This document shows positions 1 through 11,402 of a stretch of 64,000 nucleotides of DNA, piece after piece. Every line of letters begins with the position of its first letter. Within the stretch, counting starts at the first letter, position 1. The DNA is from Scytalidium lignicola (Eukaryota; Ascomycota; Leotiomycetes): positions 1-64,000 of the forward strand of contig NCSJ02000246.1 of NCBI GenBank assembly GCA_002812745.2. The letters are read 5' to 3'. The notes beneath the pieces were generated by a model. That model saw only the letters and a program-made list of their open reading frames with translations. It was not told the origin of the DNA and searched no databases. The translations under genes and the position numbers were made by a program.

Positions 1-467
1 CTCAACAACGCCGCGACCTCAATCCCCAACGGCGAATCGACGCCCGGTTCCGCCAACAGCCTCACAACGCTCTCCACCGCGCCCTTGATCCCAATCACCG
101 GCCTCCAATTATCCTTCAGCACATCGAGACAGATCTCCCCCGTGCTCCACGCGATGTTCGGATGGCAGATCTTGTTCTCGAAGCGGATCTCCGGAGGGCG
201 GTTCGGGTACGTGGGCGGGATCGTGATGGATAGCAACCAGCGGCCCTGTGTGTAGCCGGTTTGCGGTGGGAGGTGGGCGCCGGAGATGATGGCGCGCCAG
301 GCGAAGAGGGAGGTGGAGGCGTCGAGGGGGGAGAGGACGAGGATGCCGGTTGGGAGGGGGTCGGAGGTTAGGGAGGAGAGTTCTTTGAGGAGGCGTTGGG
401 TTGGTGAGCGGGTTGTTGGTTTGGAGGAGGAGGATGGCGGGGAGCCTTTTCTGGAGGAGGTGGACAT
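1..467 (-). CDS. PEX4: Ubiquitin-conjugating enzyme E2, PEX4-like (partial, C-terminus off the left edge)
   Basis: This is a peroxisomal-type E2 that would ubiquitinate the import receptor PEX5 on its cysteine so that it can be recycled. The start ATG is at 467 and the frame is open without an intron to position 1, giving about 155 residues. A Ser/Pro/Lys-rich head (about residues 1-25) precedes the UBC fold. Visible motifs are WRAIISG, the Pro-rich PPTYPNRPPEIRF segment, the HPN motif and the catalytic cysteine in GEICLDVLK, followed by RLLAEPGVDSPL. The WxAIISG plus EPxxDSPL combination is what I associate with PEX4 rather than UBC4/5-type E2s. The end of the fold lies outside the window. 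It diverges from the gene starting at 882. E2 family assignment is certain; the PEX4 subfamily is likely. Confidence 0.85.
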   Translation of the reverse strand, partial: MSTSSRKGSPPSSSSKPTTRSPTQRLLKELSSLTSDPLPTGILVLSPLDASTSLFAWRAIISGAHLPPQTGYTQGRWLLSITIPPTYPNRPPEIRFENKICHPNIAWSTGEICLDVLKDNWRPVIGIKGAVESVVRLLAEPGVDSPLGIEVAALL

Positions 468-881
468 TTGGAGGGTGGTTGGGCTGCTTGAGGTTTGCGA
501 CGGNTTTTTTTGTTCGGTTTGTTTGTTTTGATTTTTGGGTTTATTTAGAAGCTCTTGAATAAATTGGAGGGTTCTATGGTTTCTGGGTGGATAGTCCTGG
601 GGATCTGTGGTGTTTCTCTAGGGGCGAGTTACAAGATGCGGTGGCTTGTTGTTGTTGGTAGGTTGGTGATGCAAGTAGCTTTGGAAGCTTTATTCGTCAG
701 AAGTCGTTGCCGAGGCCGATAGCTCTCTATCACCTATCATGACCGCCTTGTGATTGCCGGTTACCGCATCACCGAAGACAACATCACAAACCCATACACT
801 CTACATAACTAACTCGTAACTTATTGAGCAGTTTATTCCTCTTAATTACTTTCAAGTAAACACAAACTAACTTGCAAAACC
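468..881. promoter_or_regulatory. Divergent intergenic region between the E2 and the gene at 882
   Basis: This 414-bp stretch separates two head-to-head start codons, so it must carry both promoters. It has an N at 504 directly before a T run, lying in the 5' leader of the E2. I see no clear TATA box or other recognisable element. Confidence 0.5.
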
Positions 882-1929
882 ATGGAGTTTACACTTTCCC
901 CTACATACCCTCACCAGCCTCTCATTTCCGCTCTTACAACTTTTTATACTCTTCTAGTTGACCTTTGTTATATTCCCGCTTCTTGCCTTTCGTTACCGTT
1001 AGTCAAAACAGGCTCTCACCCTCCTCGTTCTATAAACCATCGTGCTGCTTCACGGCATGGTTTCAGTAACGAAGTAATCGATTTGACGTATCGAATACCA
1101 TATCTCACAGACGATGACTACAAGATTCACGGTGAAACGAATCCACTCTGCTATTTAGTCCCACCAGGAAAGCAAATTCCAGGAGATGAAGATGAATATA
1201 ACCCTCTAGAGCAAGAAGAAGGTGAAGAGCAGTGGGAATATGCCAAGGATCCAACGTACCAGGAGAGAGATGATTTATTTAAGAACCGTAATGCGCTGGT
1301 ATTAACAAGAGGCAATGCTTATGGGACCGAATTAATATATGACCTCGACAAATGTATGTAATCTATCTATTTCCCCTTTTTCCGACTTAAATTATTCCAA
1401 GTTATANTTTTTTATTCCATTTTCACCAAAAAAACAAAACACAAAAATAGGCACTATCACAGCATGGAACCACTTTACACAATCCGACTATTGGACTGAC
1501 GAACCTTCTTATTCGATGACTTCGGTGCATAATCCTCTCTATGTATGGATCAACCATTTCTTAACTTTAGAATATATTCCATTCGAGGGCAATCTCATAG
1601 TTCCGTTACCTCTCGAAGCACATGGCTATCCTGGGAATAATCCCAGCGAAGAGGAAATGGAACAGTGGAGAGAGGGGATAAAAAGACACGAAAAGGAGAG
1701 AGGGTTGAAGAACGTTTACATTGAATGTGGATGGAAAACGGATGCTGCTAATTCCTTAGGAATTAATAGCAAGGATGACGGAAAGAACGTGGCAAATGAA
1801 GAACAAGACAGGAGGATTTGGGAGAAGTTGGAGCAGGCACGAGAAATGGCCAGAAATGACTTTCAAGGAAATGTGTTTGTGGAGAAGAGGAAAAAGTATA
1901 TGAAGAGAATATATACAGAAAGCTCATAA
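882..1929 (+). CDS. Uncharacterised two-exon protein
   Basis: I do not recognise this gene. The ATG sits in a good context (AAAACCATGG). Exon 1 is 882-1353, the intron is 1354-1450 (GTATGT...TAG, containing the N at 1407) and exon 2 is 1451-1929; the phases join cleanly to give 316 residues. The N-terminal 45 residues are rather hydrophobic, followed by a mostly hydrophilic protein with a Glu-rich patch (about residues 110-125), aromatic-rich segments such as YDLDKCTITAWNHF and YVWINHFLTLEYIPFEGN, and a charged helical C-terminus (EEQDRRIWEKLEQAREMAR). There is no catalytic signature. The continuous frame across the splice and the clear aromatic and charged pattern make it a real gene, probably from a lineage-restricted fungal family. 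Confidence 0.7.
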
Positions 1930-2843
1930 GAGTTCCCTTTCATATTTTAAAGTTGCAAGAGGATTACTCTTCGCGCGCCTCGTACCCTGGAGTTTGGAGT
2001 ATGGCCTCAACTGATATCTGGCGACGAATCAGATTTACGAAAACGCTTTTGACAACACATAATCCTAAATCAGACAGCAGAGCAAAATTTATTTATTCAA
2101 ATCCGATTGTATTCATTATAAGGAGAATTGCGTCACTTAAGAGTGTCCGCCCTCACGTTCCTAGCGAAGTTATCCCTTCCCCCCTACTCTCCCAACCTCA
2201 TCCACTTCATCCAGATCATGTTTTCTGGAGAATCGCTCTAAAACGACAGGGAGCACTGCAGCAAGCAAAAATATACGCCCCTGCCATAAACTGTAAAAAA
2301 AATAATCCGTAAAACAAATCACACAAAAAACACAGATTTAGCCCCTCATTCCAGGTTTTTCTTCATCCCAGGTCAGAGCACAAACAAATATCTTATGTAG
2401 CAAAAAGGGAAAACCGCTAAAAATCATCTTCGTACCACTCCATCCTCTCGTTATAATGCCAAAGAAAGTTCTTCAAAAACCATGCCTCGCCGTAGATTTC
2501 AAATGCCTTTCCTAGGATAAGAAGGTGTGATGCTGATGCAGATGGTTTGAGCGCAAAGTTAGGTGCGAAAACAGGTTGACAAAAACAGGAGGAACCGCTC
2601 AAAGGATCGAAGTAGCGTGAGTAGCGAGTAATGGAAGCAATCACAACTGGTTAGGATAATGCGTAGTGGAGAGATAGAGAGTGAGATAAGGAGACGATAA
2701 AGAGAAAAGTGCACATGAGATCCGTTTTAATCATCATTTAACCATGAATGTGACATGTAATGGGGTTTGATCGTGTGCGACAAGAGATTTTTGGAGGTCT
2801 TCAAGCAGAGTAGTCCGAGTTGATACGATCCAATCCAGATTCT
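1930..2843. other. Intergenic region with no convincing gene
   Basis: This stretch lies between the stop of the gene at 882 and the stop of the cell-wall-type gene at 2844, so it should hold both 3' ends. A plus-strand open frame at 1953-2312 has no family features. A minus-strand frame at 2417-2644 is listed separately. Confidence 0.5.
2417..2644 (-). CDS. Possible small protein or last exon
   Basis: The 75-residue minus-strand frame ends in a strongly acidic and aromatic tail (ERMEWYEDDF). The frame opens at a TTG/ATT-type codon rather than ATG and is preceded by CCTAACCAG, which looks like a branch point plus splice acceptor, so it could be a terminal exon. I cannot find a matching upstream exon and recognise no domain. 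It could equally be a chance open frame in a 3' region. Confidence 0.2.
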   Translation of the reverse strand: MIASITRYSRYFDPLSGSSCFCQPVFAPNFALKPSASASHLLILGKAFEIYGEAWFLKNFLWHYNERMEWYEDDF

Positions 2844-5771
2844 TCAAGGCGCATCTTTTGGCTTCCAGAACTGCATAAGGCGGCTGATACGTCTTGACTT
2901 GCTTGGCTTTTCCCTCTTCTCTCCCTCCACTATGAAACTCTCGGGTCGGCTTTCGATGGACAGCTTACTTTTCTCGCCATGAGAACTGCTGATCAGCCGG
3001 GAGAGGCTAGCCATGCTTGACCGTTTTCGGGAAACAGCTGCGGAGAAAGATGCCGAGCGTTGACCCTCGCGGAACTGAGGATTGTATGCAGCAGGGTTCA
3101 TGCTGCTTTCTTTTGTCATGGTGGAGCGGCTGCTCGAGAGAGAAGGAACATCGTCAACAGACATCCTCAGCTCGGGACCGGGCTCTCCAAGTAGCAGCAT
3201 TTGAAAGGCGTTTTCATCACCAAAGGAAGATGCAGTTGTAGATACCCGCTGCGTATCATACGAGAATGGAGAGCGGGGAGAGGGGAATGAGGACTGCGTT
3301 GTCGAGAAAGGACTTGAAGGTATCAGGGATTGCGATTGAAGTGAGAGCGATTGCACTTCCATGGGAGAGATCTCCTTCATAATCCGTGGTCGGAAAGGAG
3401 GAGTTGCAGTCGAATTCGTTGACGGGGCTCTGGAGTGTGGTCTTGGAAGGAGCGAGTCATCCACGATTTCAACCTGGGTGGACAATTCTTCCTGAATTGG
3501 TTCATCCTTCAGGGATGTATTAGAATGTTCTGAGCGTATGCCATGGTTGTTGGATTGTCGAGAAGAAGCTTCGCTCAGAGCAGCACTACCTTTTCGCTTG
3601 ACCTCTCTCAGAGAGGCAGACCCCTCCTTTACGGAGAAATCCATGATATTTTCTGACTGCTCATCTTCTGCCTCTACAACCTTGATGTCAATCCCCAATC
3701 CAGTCTCTTCTTCGATGTCGACTTTCGTTTCCGAGTCCTTATCGGAAGCCCTAGTATCTTCCCATTCATCTTCCTCATCTTCTTCAAACACATCAGCCAT
3801 TGTAGAGCTACTCCCCAGTCGGTGAATGCCAAATCGTGGGAAATCAAATGGAACCATTTCAGGAGCACTTTCAGCTCGTCGATGATAGTGCATTCCAGGC
3901 CCAACAAACCCGCCCATTCCAGCTGCACTGTGCATTCGACGCTTAGAACTACCAGGCTTTTGCGAGGCTTCGAATTGGGGATCATAGGAAGAATTGAAAG
4001 CCGAAGGTGTCTGGAATGGGCCCAAGGCCGCATCTAGATCGATAATTGGACTCATAGACTCGTCATCCGGAGATGGTACTACCTTTCTCGGCTTCCAGGT
4101 AGTAAAGTCGGTCTGGATCTCCGGGGTTGTTGAAGGACTGGACTCGGCGGTAGTAGTAACTGGTATTGCGAGCGATTCCGATCCGGTTGTGGAATCTTCA
4201 ATCCTAGAAGCAAAAGGGTGGATGGGTGGAGTTGGTGAGCGACGTGCAGCCTTCTGTTTCTGGCTACGAGGACGCGTNCGACGAGATAGGATTGAGCCAG
4301 CCCATGATTTAACCTTCTTTTGCTTCTTCATGTGCTTCTTTGATGCTGTTGATCTCCGTGACACTGTTGGCTCGAGAATTGGCATATCGTCAGGAGATTG
4401 TACATTAATTGATGGAGGTACAATATCAACTTTTACGTTCTGTAATTCATTGACTGATGAAGCTGCACTGACTGGCCTGGAACGAGAGGGAGAAGTTTCA
4501 CCACCAGCTAAATCATGACCAAAGAAATTCCATTTCTTCGCATTGAATTTTGGTGTAGACGGGGTGCCAGGAATGTTAAGTGAATCATCCATGAGCAGAG
4601 GAATAGAGCCACGTCGTCTTGGACTTGCAGCGCCATCAAGGAAATTTGAAGTATCCTTAGTCCCATCCAAGATTGAACCTGCGGTCTTTGGTCGGCCGTC
4701 CGACGCCTTCTGACTTGGTAATAAGCCAGACGCTGATGATCGCTGCTCCTTGCTTGATGGAGTGGAAGTCCCTGAAGAGACGATCGAAGACAGACTGTTA
4801 GAAACCGAATGTCCTTTCAGCGTTGTTATTGTGCTAGATGTGTCACTTGATACCAACGATAGAGGGCGCGGAATGAACTCCAGAGTATCGGAAAATCCGA
4901 CTCGGACACGATTAAGCGCTTTCCCTGGAGGGCTGCCCTCAGGGGAAGAAGCTGCTCGAGGAAATTCCTCATCTTGCGGGGTCTGGATCGTGGGGATAGT
5001 CCCTACTGCATTAGTTATGCTGGGGAACGAGATCTGCGGCTTGACCTGATCGGCCGGACTGTTTGGTGCGCTTCCGCCTTTAGGAGAGAGTGTAGGAGTG
5101 ATTGGTTTCAGAATTATGCTCAAATCGTGGGATGATAGTGCTGCCGATCGCCTATGGGCGTGGCCACGTCTGCCAGCAGGTGGGCCCATAGCTGGCGGTC
5201 CCGTTGGGGAGGGTAGGGCTCCATCGATCTTCGTTGGACTCGTGCTCACGAGGCCAACTCCTGGACCTGCTTTACCATCGCCACCAACATACTCGCTGGT
5301 GCTTCGTCGATGTCCGGCGGGCCGAGCTGCCATGGTTCTTGGTGACTGAGGTGAAAGAGGTGGACTCAGAGCAGAAGCAGGGCCAAGGGATGCCGAAGTC
5401 GAAGGATTGAACGAGAAACTCGGGAGTGGTGGAGGGACCTGACGTTTCTTATCACCCATGGTGCTGCCCAAATCTCGCTTTGGCTCGAAATTCAGCTCGA
5501 TAGCAGACATTGGTCGGCGGCCTGTTGTTCTCGAAAAAGAGGCTGGCGCAGAGGACGACGCGGTGTCGCGCGGCGGGAATACGAAGGGAGGGTTTGGAAG
5601 AGGACTAGGGATATTGATACGAGCTGAGTGCGTGATAGCTGTAGAGGAGCTTGAGGAAAGGCTGCCAGTCCTGCGTGAAGTTAATTGATCTCCCATCGTT
5701 GGTCCGACGCTGGCATTCAGCGAAATGCCGCCATGCATCACCTGGGCAGCGGTTGTGGATGTAGCCGCCAT
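2844..5771 (-). CDS. Large Ser/Pro-rich cell-wall-type protein
   Basis: This is a single-exon gene of 975 residues from the ATG at 5771 (MAATSTTAAQ...). An in-frame Met 13 codons upstream at 5810 is the alternative. The protein is dominated by Ser, Pro and Thr with short conserved islands: RPMSAIELNFEP near the N-terminus, GHRRSTSEYVGGD, HAHRRSAALSSHDLS, KKWNFFGHDLAG in the middle and SRRISRLMQFWKPKDAP at the extreme C-terminus. An acidic stretch (FEEDEEDEWEDT) follows residue 650. There is no signal peptide or membrane segment. Fungal databases tend to name relatives 'cell wall proline rich protein', but the many basic-Ser motifs (RRxS) and lack of a leader suggest a cytoplasmic phosphoprotein; that is my inference. 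The N at 4278 falls on the third base of a CGN codon, so the residue is Arg whatever the base. Confidence 0.8.
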   Translation of the reverse strand: MAATSTTAAQVMHGGISLNASVGPTMGDQLTSRRTGSLSSSSSTAITHSARINIPSPLPNPPFVFPPRDTASSSAPASFSRTTGRRPMSAIELNFEPKRDLGSTMGDKKRQVPPPLPSFSFNPSTSASLGPASALSPPLSPQSPRTMAARPAGHRRSTSEYVGGDGKAGPGVGLVSTSPTKIDGALPSPTGPPAMGPPAGRRGHAHRRSAALSSHDLSIILKPITPTLSPKGGSAPNSPADQVKPQISFPSITNAVGTIPTIQTPQDEEFPRAASSPEGSPPGKALNRVRVGFSDTLEFIPRPLSLVSSDTSSTITTLKGHSVSNSLSSIVSSGTSTPSSKEQRSSASGLLPSQKASDGRPKTAGSILDGTKDTSNFLDGAASPRRRGSIPLLMDDSLNIPGTPSTPKFNAKKWNFFGHDLAGGETSPSRSRPVSAASSVNELQNVKVDIVPPSINVQSPDDMPILEPTVSRRSTASKKHMKKQKKVKSWAGSILSRXTRPRSQKQKAARRSPTPPIHPFASRIEDSTTGSESLAIPVTTTAESSPSTTPEIQTDFTTWKPRKVVPSPDDESMSPIIDLDAALGPFQTPSAFNSSYDPQFEASQKPGSSKRRMHSAAGMGGFVGPGMHYHRRAESAPEMVPFDFPRFGIHRLGSSSTMADVFEEDEEDEWEDTRASDKDSETKVDIEEETGLGIDIKVVEAEDEQSENIMDFSVKEGSASLREVKRKGSAALSEASSRQSNNHGIRSEHSNTSLKDEPIQEELSTQVEIVDDSLLPRPHSRAPSTNSTATPPFRPRIMKEISPMEVQSLSLQSQSLIPSSPFSTTQSSFPSPRSPFSYDTQRVSTTASSFGDENAFQMLLLGEPGPELRMSVDDVPSLSSSRSTMTKESSMNPAAYNPQFREGQRSASFSAAVSRKRSSMASLSRLISSSHGEKSKLSIESRPESFIVEGEKREKPSKSRRISRLMQFWKPKDAP

Positions 5772-8700
5772 GATTTCCGACGGTTCCCAGCCGACAAGGA
5801 CGCAATCCAAAGCTACGGCGATATCATAGAGTCTCTGTTCTCTTGATCAAACGTGATTGCCGTCTCCGAGAGTAGTCGCACTCTTGTAATCTAGCGCAAC
5901 TCGGATCCGTGGAGCAAAAAGTTCGAAATCGTTGTCGTATTCGGTGCTGTTTTTTTTTTTCTTCAATGGCAACAACAAAACATTAACAAAGCGATCTCCG
6001 ATCTGAAAATCGGATTTTCCCCCGTCAGTTGTCTCCTCGAGCGCAAAATAAAAATAATAAAGTCGTACTGCGATATGACGAATCTAGCTATCGATTCGTT
6101 GATATCTCGAGGTGAAACCGTGTTAATCGGGGAGCGAAGCTGGCGACGAGCAGGACTGGCGAAAAAAAAAAGGAGCGATGGGCAAAGGGGAATTCAAAGG
6201 AGCGGACGGTCTCGAGGACCAAAGTCGGGATGGAGGTTATTCGGAGGAGAAGGAGGGGGCGGAGAGAGAAAGAGAGAGGGGGGGTGGAAGGTCGAAGGAC
6301 CCGAGAAGGAGGGAAAGAATGAAAGGTGGAGGTTGAAGGTGAGGGTTTTGATGGCTCCGCAAGTCCCATAGAAGAGAGGGAGTAGCAGAGGGCGGAGGAG
6401 GACAGCAGTAACCGTATGAAAGCGTCCCCACTCGCAGCAGAAGTGGTGCCCACTGAGTTGCGAGGTGTGCGGTGGCCGGCCAGTCTCACGCTAGGCGTTA
6501 TTGGAGCAGCACTAGGCTGCTTCGGGCAAGGAGTGGTGAGGAACCTCGTCAGCTAGCTGCCAGCGAGCGACCAGGACCCCCGGTGACTTGTCACCAGTCA
6601 GGAGCCCGCGCCCGGCTCAGAGCGAGAGCGAGGCGTTGCGCTAGCGCGAGCTTGCGAGGGAGGACAAGGAAGGAAAAAGCAAAAGATGGGCGGCCAGGAA
6701 CCAGGGGCGGGCCAGCTGCCAGGGACCGGTCGTCTGTTTGTGTGTGTACATGATGTACCTCAGTAACCCGTCCGTATTCTTTGTGTGCTTTTTGCAGCCC
6801 TTGAGATTGTGTACTGATACAAAGGTTTAAAATTAAATACGGACGTAAACTTTGTACAGTACTGTGTGGTATAATCATCATAGTCATTAATTTAATCAAA
6901 ATGTGTGAATGAGTGAGTGTGTGTGTGTGCACGTTTCCTTAAATAGGTTATTACAGTGCTACATACAGTACTCGTGTGCGGTGCTGTAACTTTTCTTGTT
7001 GTTGTATTATTACCGTGCTTGCATGTACACAGTACTGTGTCTTTATTGTTATTGCGATCTCAGGACCTACAGTCAATCAATTAATCAATCCATCAACCAG
7101 CCCCCAACCCCAACCCCAACTGCACCAGGCGCCAAACTGCTGCACCTTCCAGGTACCGGGTCTCCAGGGGGATCTGTAGATGCAGAGTACATCCCTTATT
7201 AGACCAGAGGATGGACCTCATCTACAAGAGCTGCAGCACGTCGAGTCACCGCAAAAAAGCATCTCTCTACCCACAACTGGGAACCTGCAGGAGGCTGTCA
7301 TCCCAAGCGAGCGAACATCGCGATTGTTTCTTCGGTTTCCTGTCTGTTTCTCCTCTTTCTCCTCGTTCCTGTGCCTGATGATCCCCCTCGAAAGGATTCC
7401 TTGCCTGTCACGCGCATTCGGCGAAACAATTGCCTCTCCCCAGATTAAGGTTCAGCCATTCAGGGGGCGCTCATTACGGGAAACCCATGATTTTTCTTGA
7501 TGCTACGTAGCACGCACTGTAGCACACAGCTAATTAATTTAATTAGGCCTTTCTCTGGTTCTTCTTTTGTTTCTCTCCCCCGTTTCTAGACACTATTACA
7601 AACTTCGAGTACAGATGGTTGAAATTATGTCTAAAGTCAATTACGTCTAACTTATACGTTACGTTGTTTTGGATGATGAGAAAGGCGGGCATGGTGATCG
7701 TCTCACGACATCCGTTCCCGCGTTACGCTCCTCTACTAACTGTACTCTATAGGACTAATGTAATACAGTACACACCACCACCACAGCAACAGCCCTCTGG
7801 CATTCCTCCTCCCGTGTAACTTTCAACACCCCATCGCCATGGACAACCATGTGGGCGGGCGTGTCTAACAAACACTGCTAGTTCTTCCCTTTCCAGTCTG
7901 ATCGGGCTTGCCAGGGGCGCCGATTAGCTTCCAATTCTGTATTTTTAGAGAGCGCCCTGACAGGCTGAATGGTATGAGAGTACGAGAGATACCCGTGCTC
8001 TGCGAACAATCAGCGCCCCTTCAGCCCGTATCGAGCCAAGCCGAAGAAGCCAAATCTGGAGACTGAGGGTCATCTGTTGTTTCCTTCAATTTCACCCTCC
8101 CCAAACAATCCGGCCGTACACTACGCTAACTCCACCTCTCCAACCCAAAGACGGCATTGATCATGGTCTGCTGGGTCCCCGTGCACGCCAGATGCCTGGA
8201 GTCGATGAGGTCAGAAGTGTGAGATGGCATTGTCACGATCTACTCAGCAGAAAAGCAGTGCCTTCCCTCCGTGTTTTGATGTCTCTGGCCTTGCGGGTTG
8301 GATTTTGCTGATCGGGAGGGACCACGTTTTTTTCCTGTAACCCATGCTCCACAAAATTGGGGGGGAGAGACACCAAGCACTACGAATGCTTTAGTGCAGA
8401 ACAAGTAGGCTTCTTCGCCAAGGCCACTGCAGTCCTGCAATACGGTTCTGTACAAGTAATAATAATTTGGTGTTTGTTGACCGCGTGTGCAAATGGAAAG
8501 GTGTGTGCTTGATCGTCAGGGCGGCCACCGACTGGTCCACCTTCTCGCACACGGTTGTTCGCATCAGCCTTCTACTTAGCAGCCCTCCCTGGTCTCGAGG
8601 TCGCTCCTCGCGGAGTCGTGGGAGAGGGTTAATTTGGATGTTTGTCCGTGTTGGTAACATTGCCCTGGCTCATGTCGCTTTCCGGAGACTTTCCTTCTTC

Positions 8701-9520
8701 GCTCTCGCCCCTGGTTCCTGGTTCCTGACTCTTCGTTCCTCGTACCTCTTTTCTTTTTTGGCGTGGCGCAGCGCAGTGCTGGTGCCTCTCACTACGACAT
8801 ATTGATACCAAAGAAAGCCAAAAACCCTTCAACTATCTCGATCTCGATCTCCCATGACGACAGGAGATGTGTCGTCATCAATAGATCGTTCTGCGACAAC
8901 TTCATCTGCTGCTCAATTTACAGTAATAATAGCTTCGGCATCTTCCCGGACAGCGGGTGTCTCAGCAACGCAGGAACACATGTTCCGTAATCCCATAATT
9001 ATCTGGTTCTCTCATTTCGGGCGGTAATTACGGTCCTCTAGTGCCCGGCGCTGGTTTGATAACGAGAACAAAAGCTGCCAACTTTTTTTTTTACCTGCAT
9101 TTTGACATTCATTTACAAGTCATCTTGAGTAATCTCTACCGATATTAACAGAGAAAACAACAAGAACTGAATATGTCATCATCTGAATCATATCATGAGG
9201 ATCTCTATTTTGCGCTCACAATGTGTCTAGTCCTGAGAGATAAGGTACTGCAAGGAATAAGGTCAAGCCTGTAAGGTGGCTGGGATTAGGGGAGGTTACG
9301 GCGACGGATTTTCTTAATTTCCGTTCTAGATATTTTTTTTGATTGCGATAATATCACCCGGAATAATATCTCATCCGAGACATCTCCTTTTCAATTCAAA
9401 AAATTACATTCGGACAATTTGATTAATTTGATCAATTACTGCATACGGAGGTAGAATGATAGGTTAATTAGCAATGGCAAGCCGTCAGTGTTGAAGAAAT
9501 TCCATTGGCAGAAGCAAGTC
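5772..9520. other. Long intergenic region without a supportable gene
   Basis: About 3.7 kb separates the starts of two divergent genes. Only short, overlapping and mutually inconsistent open frames occur. Contents that can be seen: a purine-rich leader around 6180-6330, a GC-rich patch at 6480-6740, a GT-rich tract at 6908-6930, several copies of a TACAGTAC-type palindrome at 6854-7040 and 7765, and AT-rich DNA at 9060-9480. I see no tRNA, transposon end or coding domain. It could hold a long non-coding RNA or long 5' leaders, which sequence alone cannot show. Confidence 0.5.
6908..6930 (+). repeat. GT microsatellite
   Basis: A short GAGT/GTGT tract (GAGTGAGTGTGTGTGTGTG) lies in non-coding DNA. 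Confidence 0.7.
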
Positions 9521-11402
9521 ATGCTACTCCCGCCGAGCGTGTGGTCCAGGACATCATCATGCAGTATCATTCGTGCTGGTCGTCACGTGGGTCGTACTTC
9601 TCTTCTTGAATCATCCATATCTCGAATCAGATATGGGTATGGGTATGGGTATGGGTATAGATATGTATCCCGTAATGCAAAACAAGGAATCCTTTCAGAA
9701 CCTCTGCAAAGGAGTTTCTCCCTTGCGGTAAAAAACCCCCACGGCGTTGTAAGTCTTACTCTCTCCTTTCCTGTCTCCCCTCTCTCTTCTCTCCCTTTCC
9801 CCTTTCATTTCCGCATTGCCTAAGATATCCCAGACCATAAGAAAAACCTTGAACCAATTGGCTCAACATTCCTTCAAAAGGCCAGATTGTGAAAGGAATG
9901 CCAATAACCAGGATCAAGCACTCGTTATCTTAGCCACCCCCTCCTTTGCGACATGGCTTAATGATGACGCGGGTTTTATCCCTAAGACCTTACGACACTT
10001 GACCAGTAACCTAGATCAAGCTGCTGAAATCGACGTTCTCGTTGCCGTAGTCGACGGTCTCTCGCCGACCCCAAGTGAGGTTCCTCAAGCCAATGGCTCA
10101 TCTCCAAACGAGGGGTTTTCTATTCTGCACGGGAGTCAATCTTTAGTACTACCCGGCCTATGGAGCAGCGAGGGACATTCCCCAGCTGTGAGAACTCAGG
10201 AATTACTCTCTAGCATTACAATCTCAGGGGCTCCATCTCAAGCAACTGAAATCACCCTTCCTCTAGCCAGTACACTTTTCCAAAATGGCCGACACTCAAC
10301 TTTACAAGCTTCAAAGTGGCGCTTTGAGAATGGGAATTTCATCAAGGTGAGAAGTGAAGAGAAATCCCAGCAGACTATCAACGTCTTCTCCGGGAATAAG
10401 ACCTTGGAATTAGAAGAGTTGTCAAGGATTCCTGCCACACCTATTACACCAGCTCGGCGCATCGTGAGTGGACTTGGAAATATAGTCCGACGAGTAGACT
10501 TTGGTCCGGATGGTGTTGGGCCTGCATCTCGTGAGTTGGAAGCTAGTATGGATGCGTATCTGGAGTCTAGGAATGGTGCGAGGACTAATATTGCGGTCTA
10601 TGCTCTTATTGTACCGGCTGATATCGTGAGGGTTCGAGAAGCAGAGTCGAGTACAGGTTCAGAAGATGAGAATGGGCTCCTAACTGGGCGAACTGAGGTT
10701 GAGGCGCTGTGGCATGCTCCTAATGGCAACACTGGTTTTATTGGAGACTGGATCAAGAAGGGTGCAACATTTTGCAGAGTTTGTATGTTCCCTATTCCTT
10801 ATATTGTTTCTTCTCTGACCTATTTTCTTGCGTATTTCCAACTCCGAAATTTATGTTAACGTTGTCAATAAGTGAGTGGTGGAGGCGGCTGGGGCCTCAA
10901 ACAAGGACTCCTATCACTAGATCCTCAGACCACATACAACCAGGCCAACGAGCCGAGCTTTAGCTTCATGGGAGTATCTTTCGATGAGGCTTCCTCTTCT
11001 TCTTTATCATCATCCTCCGCATTAGGCGATCTCGCCAAACCTGATGCCTACATCCAATTCTTTGTCGCAGATCCTCATCAAGGACAAGATCAAGGAGAAA
11101 GAGTTAAATCTAACGCAACGGATGGCATGACTACTGTCGTAGGCACTGTGCCGAGTACGGTAGATGAAATGCCAAGAGTATCTGAGGGACTTATTTCCGA
11201 TAATATTCCTGACGAGGATCTGTTTATTCACCATGTGGGACATTTCGGAGCGGTGTCAGAGAGCGGGATGTTTGTTGAATCTTCCGAAGCATCCTCCGCT
11301 TCTTTTAGTGGAAACTCGAAGTCTGAAAGTGGTTCTGAAGGACATATGGTTAGATCGAAGATCGATATGCCGTACTCCTTCTACACTTGGAAGACACTGT
11401 GA
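9521..11402 (+). CDS. Uncharacterised protein with a mitochondrial-presequence-like N-terminus
   Basis: I do not recognise the family. Exons are 9521-9748, 9834-10782 and 10873-11402, with phases agreeing for 568 residues. The main frame has no usable ATG near its 5' end, which is why the ATG at 9521 in an upstream exon is chosen; intron 1 could instead end at 9824, adding three residues. The first 75 residues are rich in Arg and Ser and lack acidic residues over long stretches, as in a mitochondrial targeting sequence, and include a GYGYGYGY run. The core begins QALVILATPSFATWLND, with a beta-rich stretch (EIDVLVAVVDGL). Around residue 390 is a conserved-looking SGGGGWG motif followed by KQGLLSLDP. 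A Ser/Asp/Glu-rich tail ends in PYSFYTWKTL. A FIST-like sensory fold was considered for the core but is not supported firmly enough to call. Confidence 0.7.
9635..9658 (+). repeat. Hexamer tandem repeat (GGGTAT)4 inside coding exon
   Basis: Four tandem GGGTAT units encode a Gly-Tyr run in the predicted targeting region of the gene starting at 9521. Such a hexamer can change copy number without breaking the frame. Confidence 0.8.

Noticed and set aside
1953..2312. Plus-strand frame of 119 codons after the gene at 882
   Set aside because: It starts at a TTG, has no domain and lies in the expected 3' UTR.
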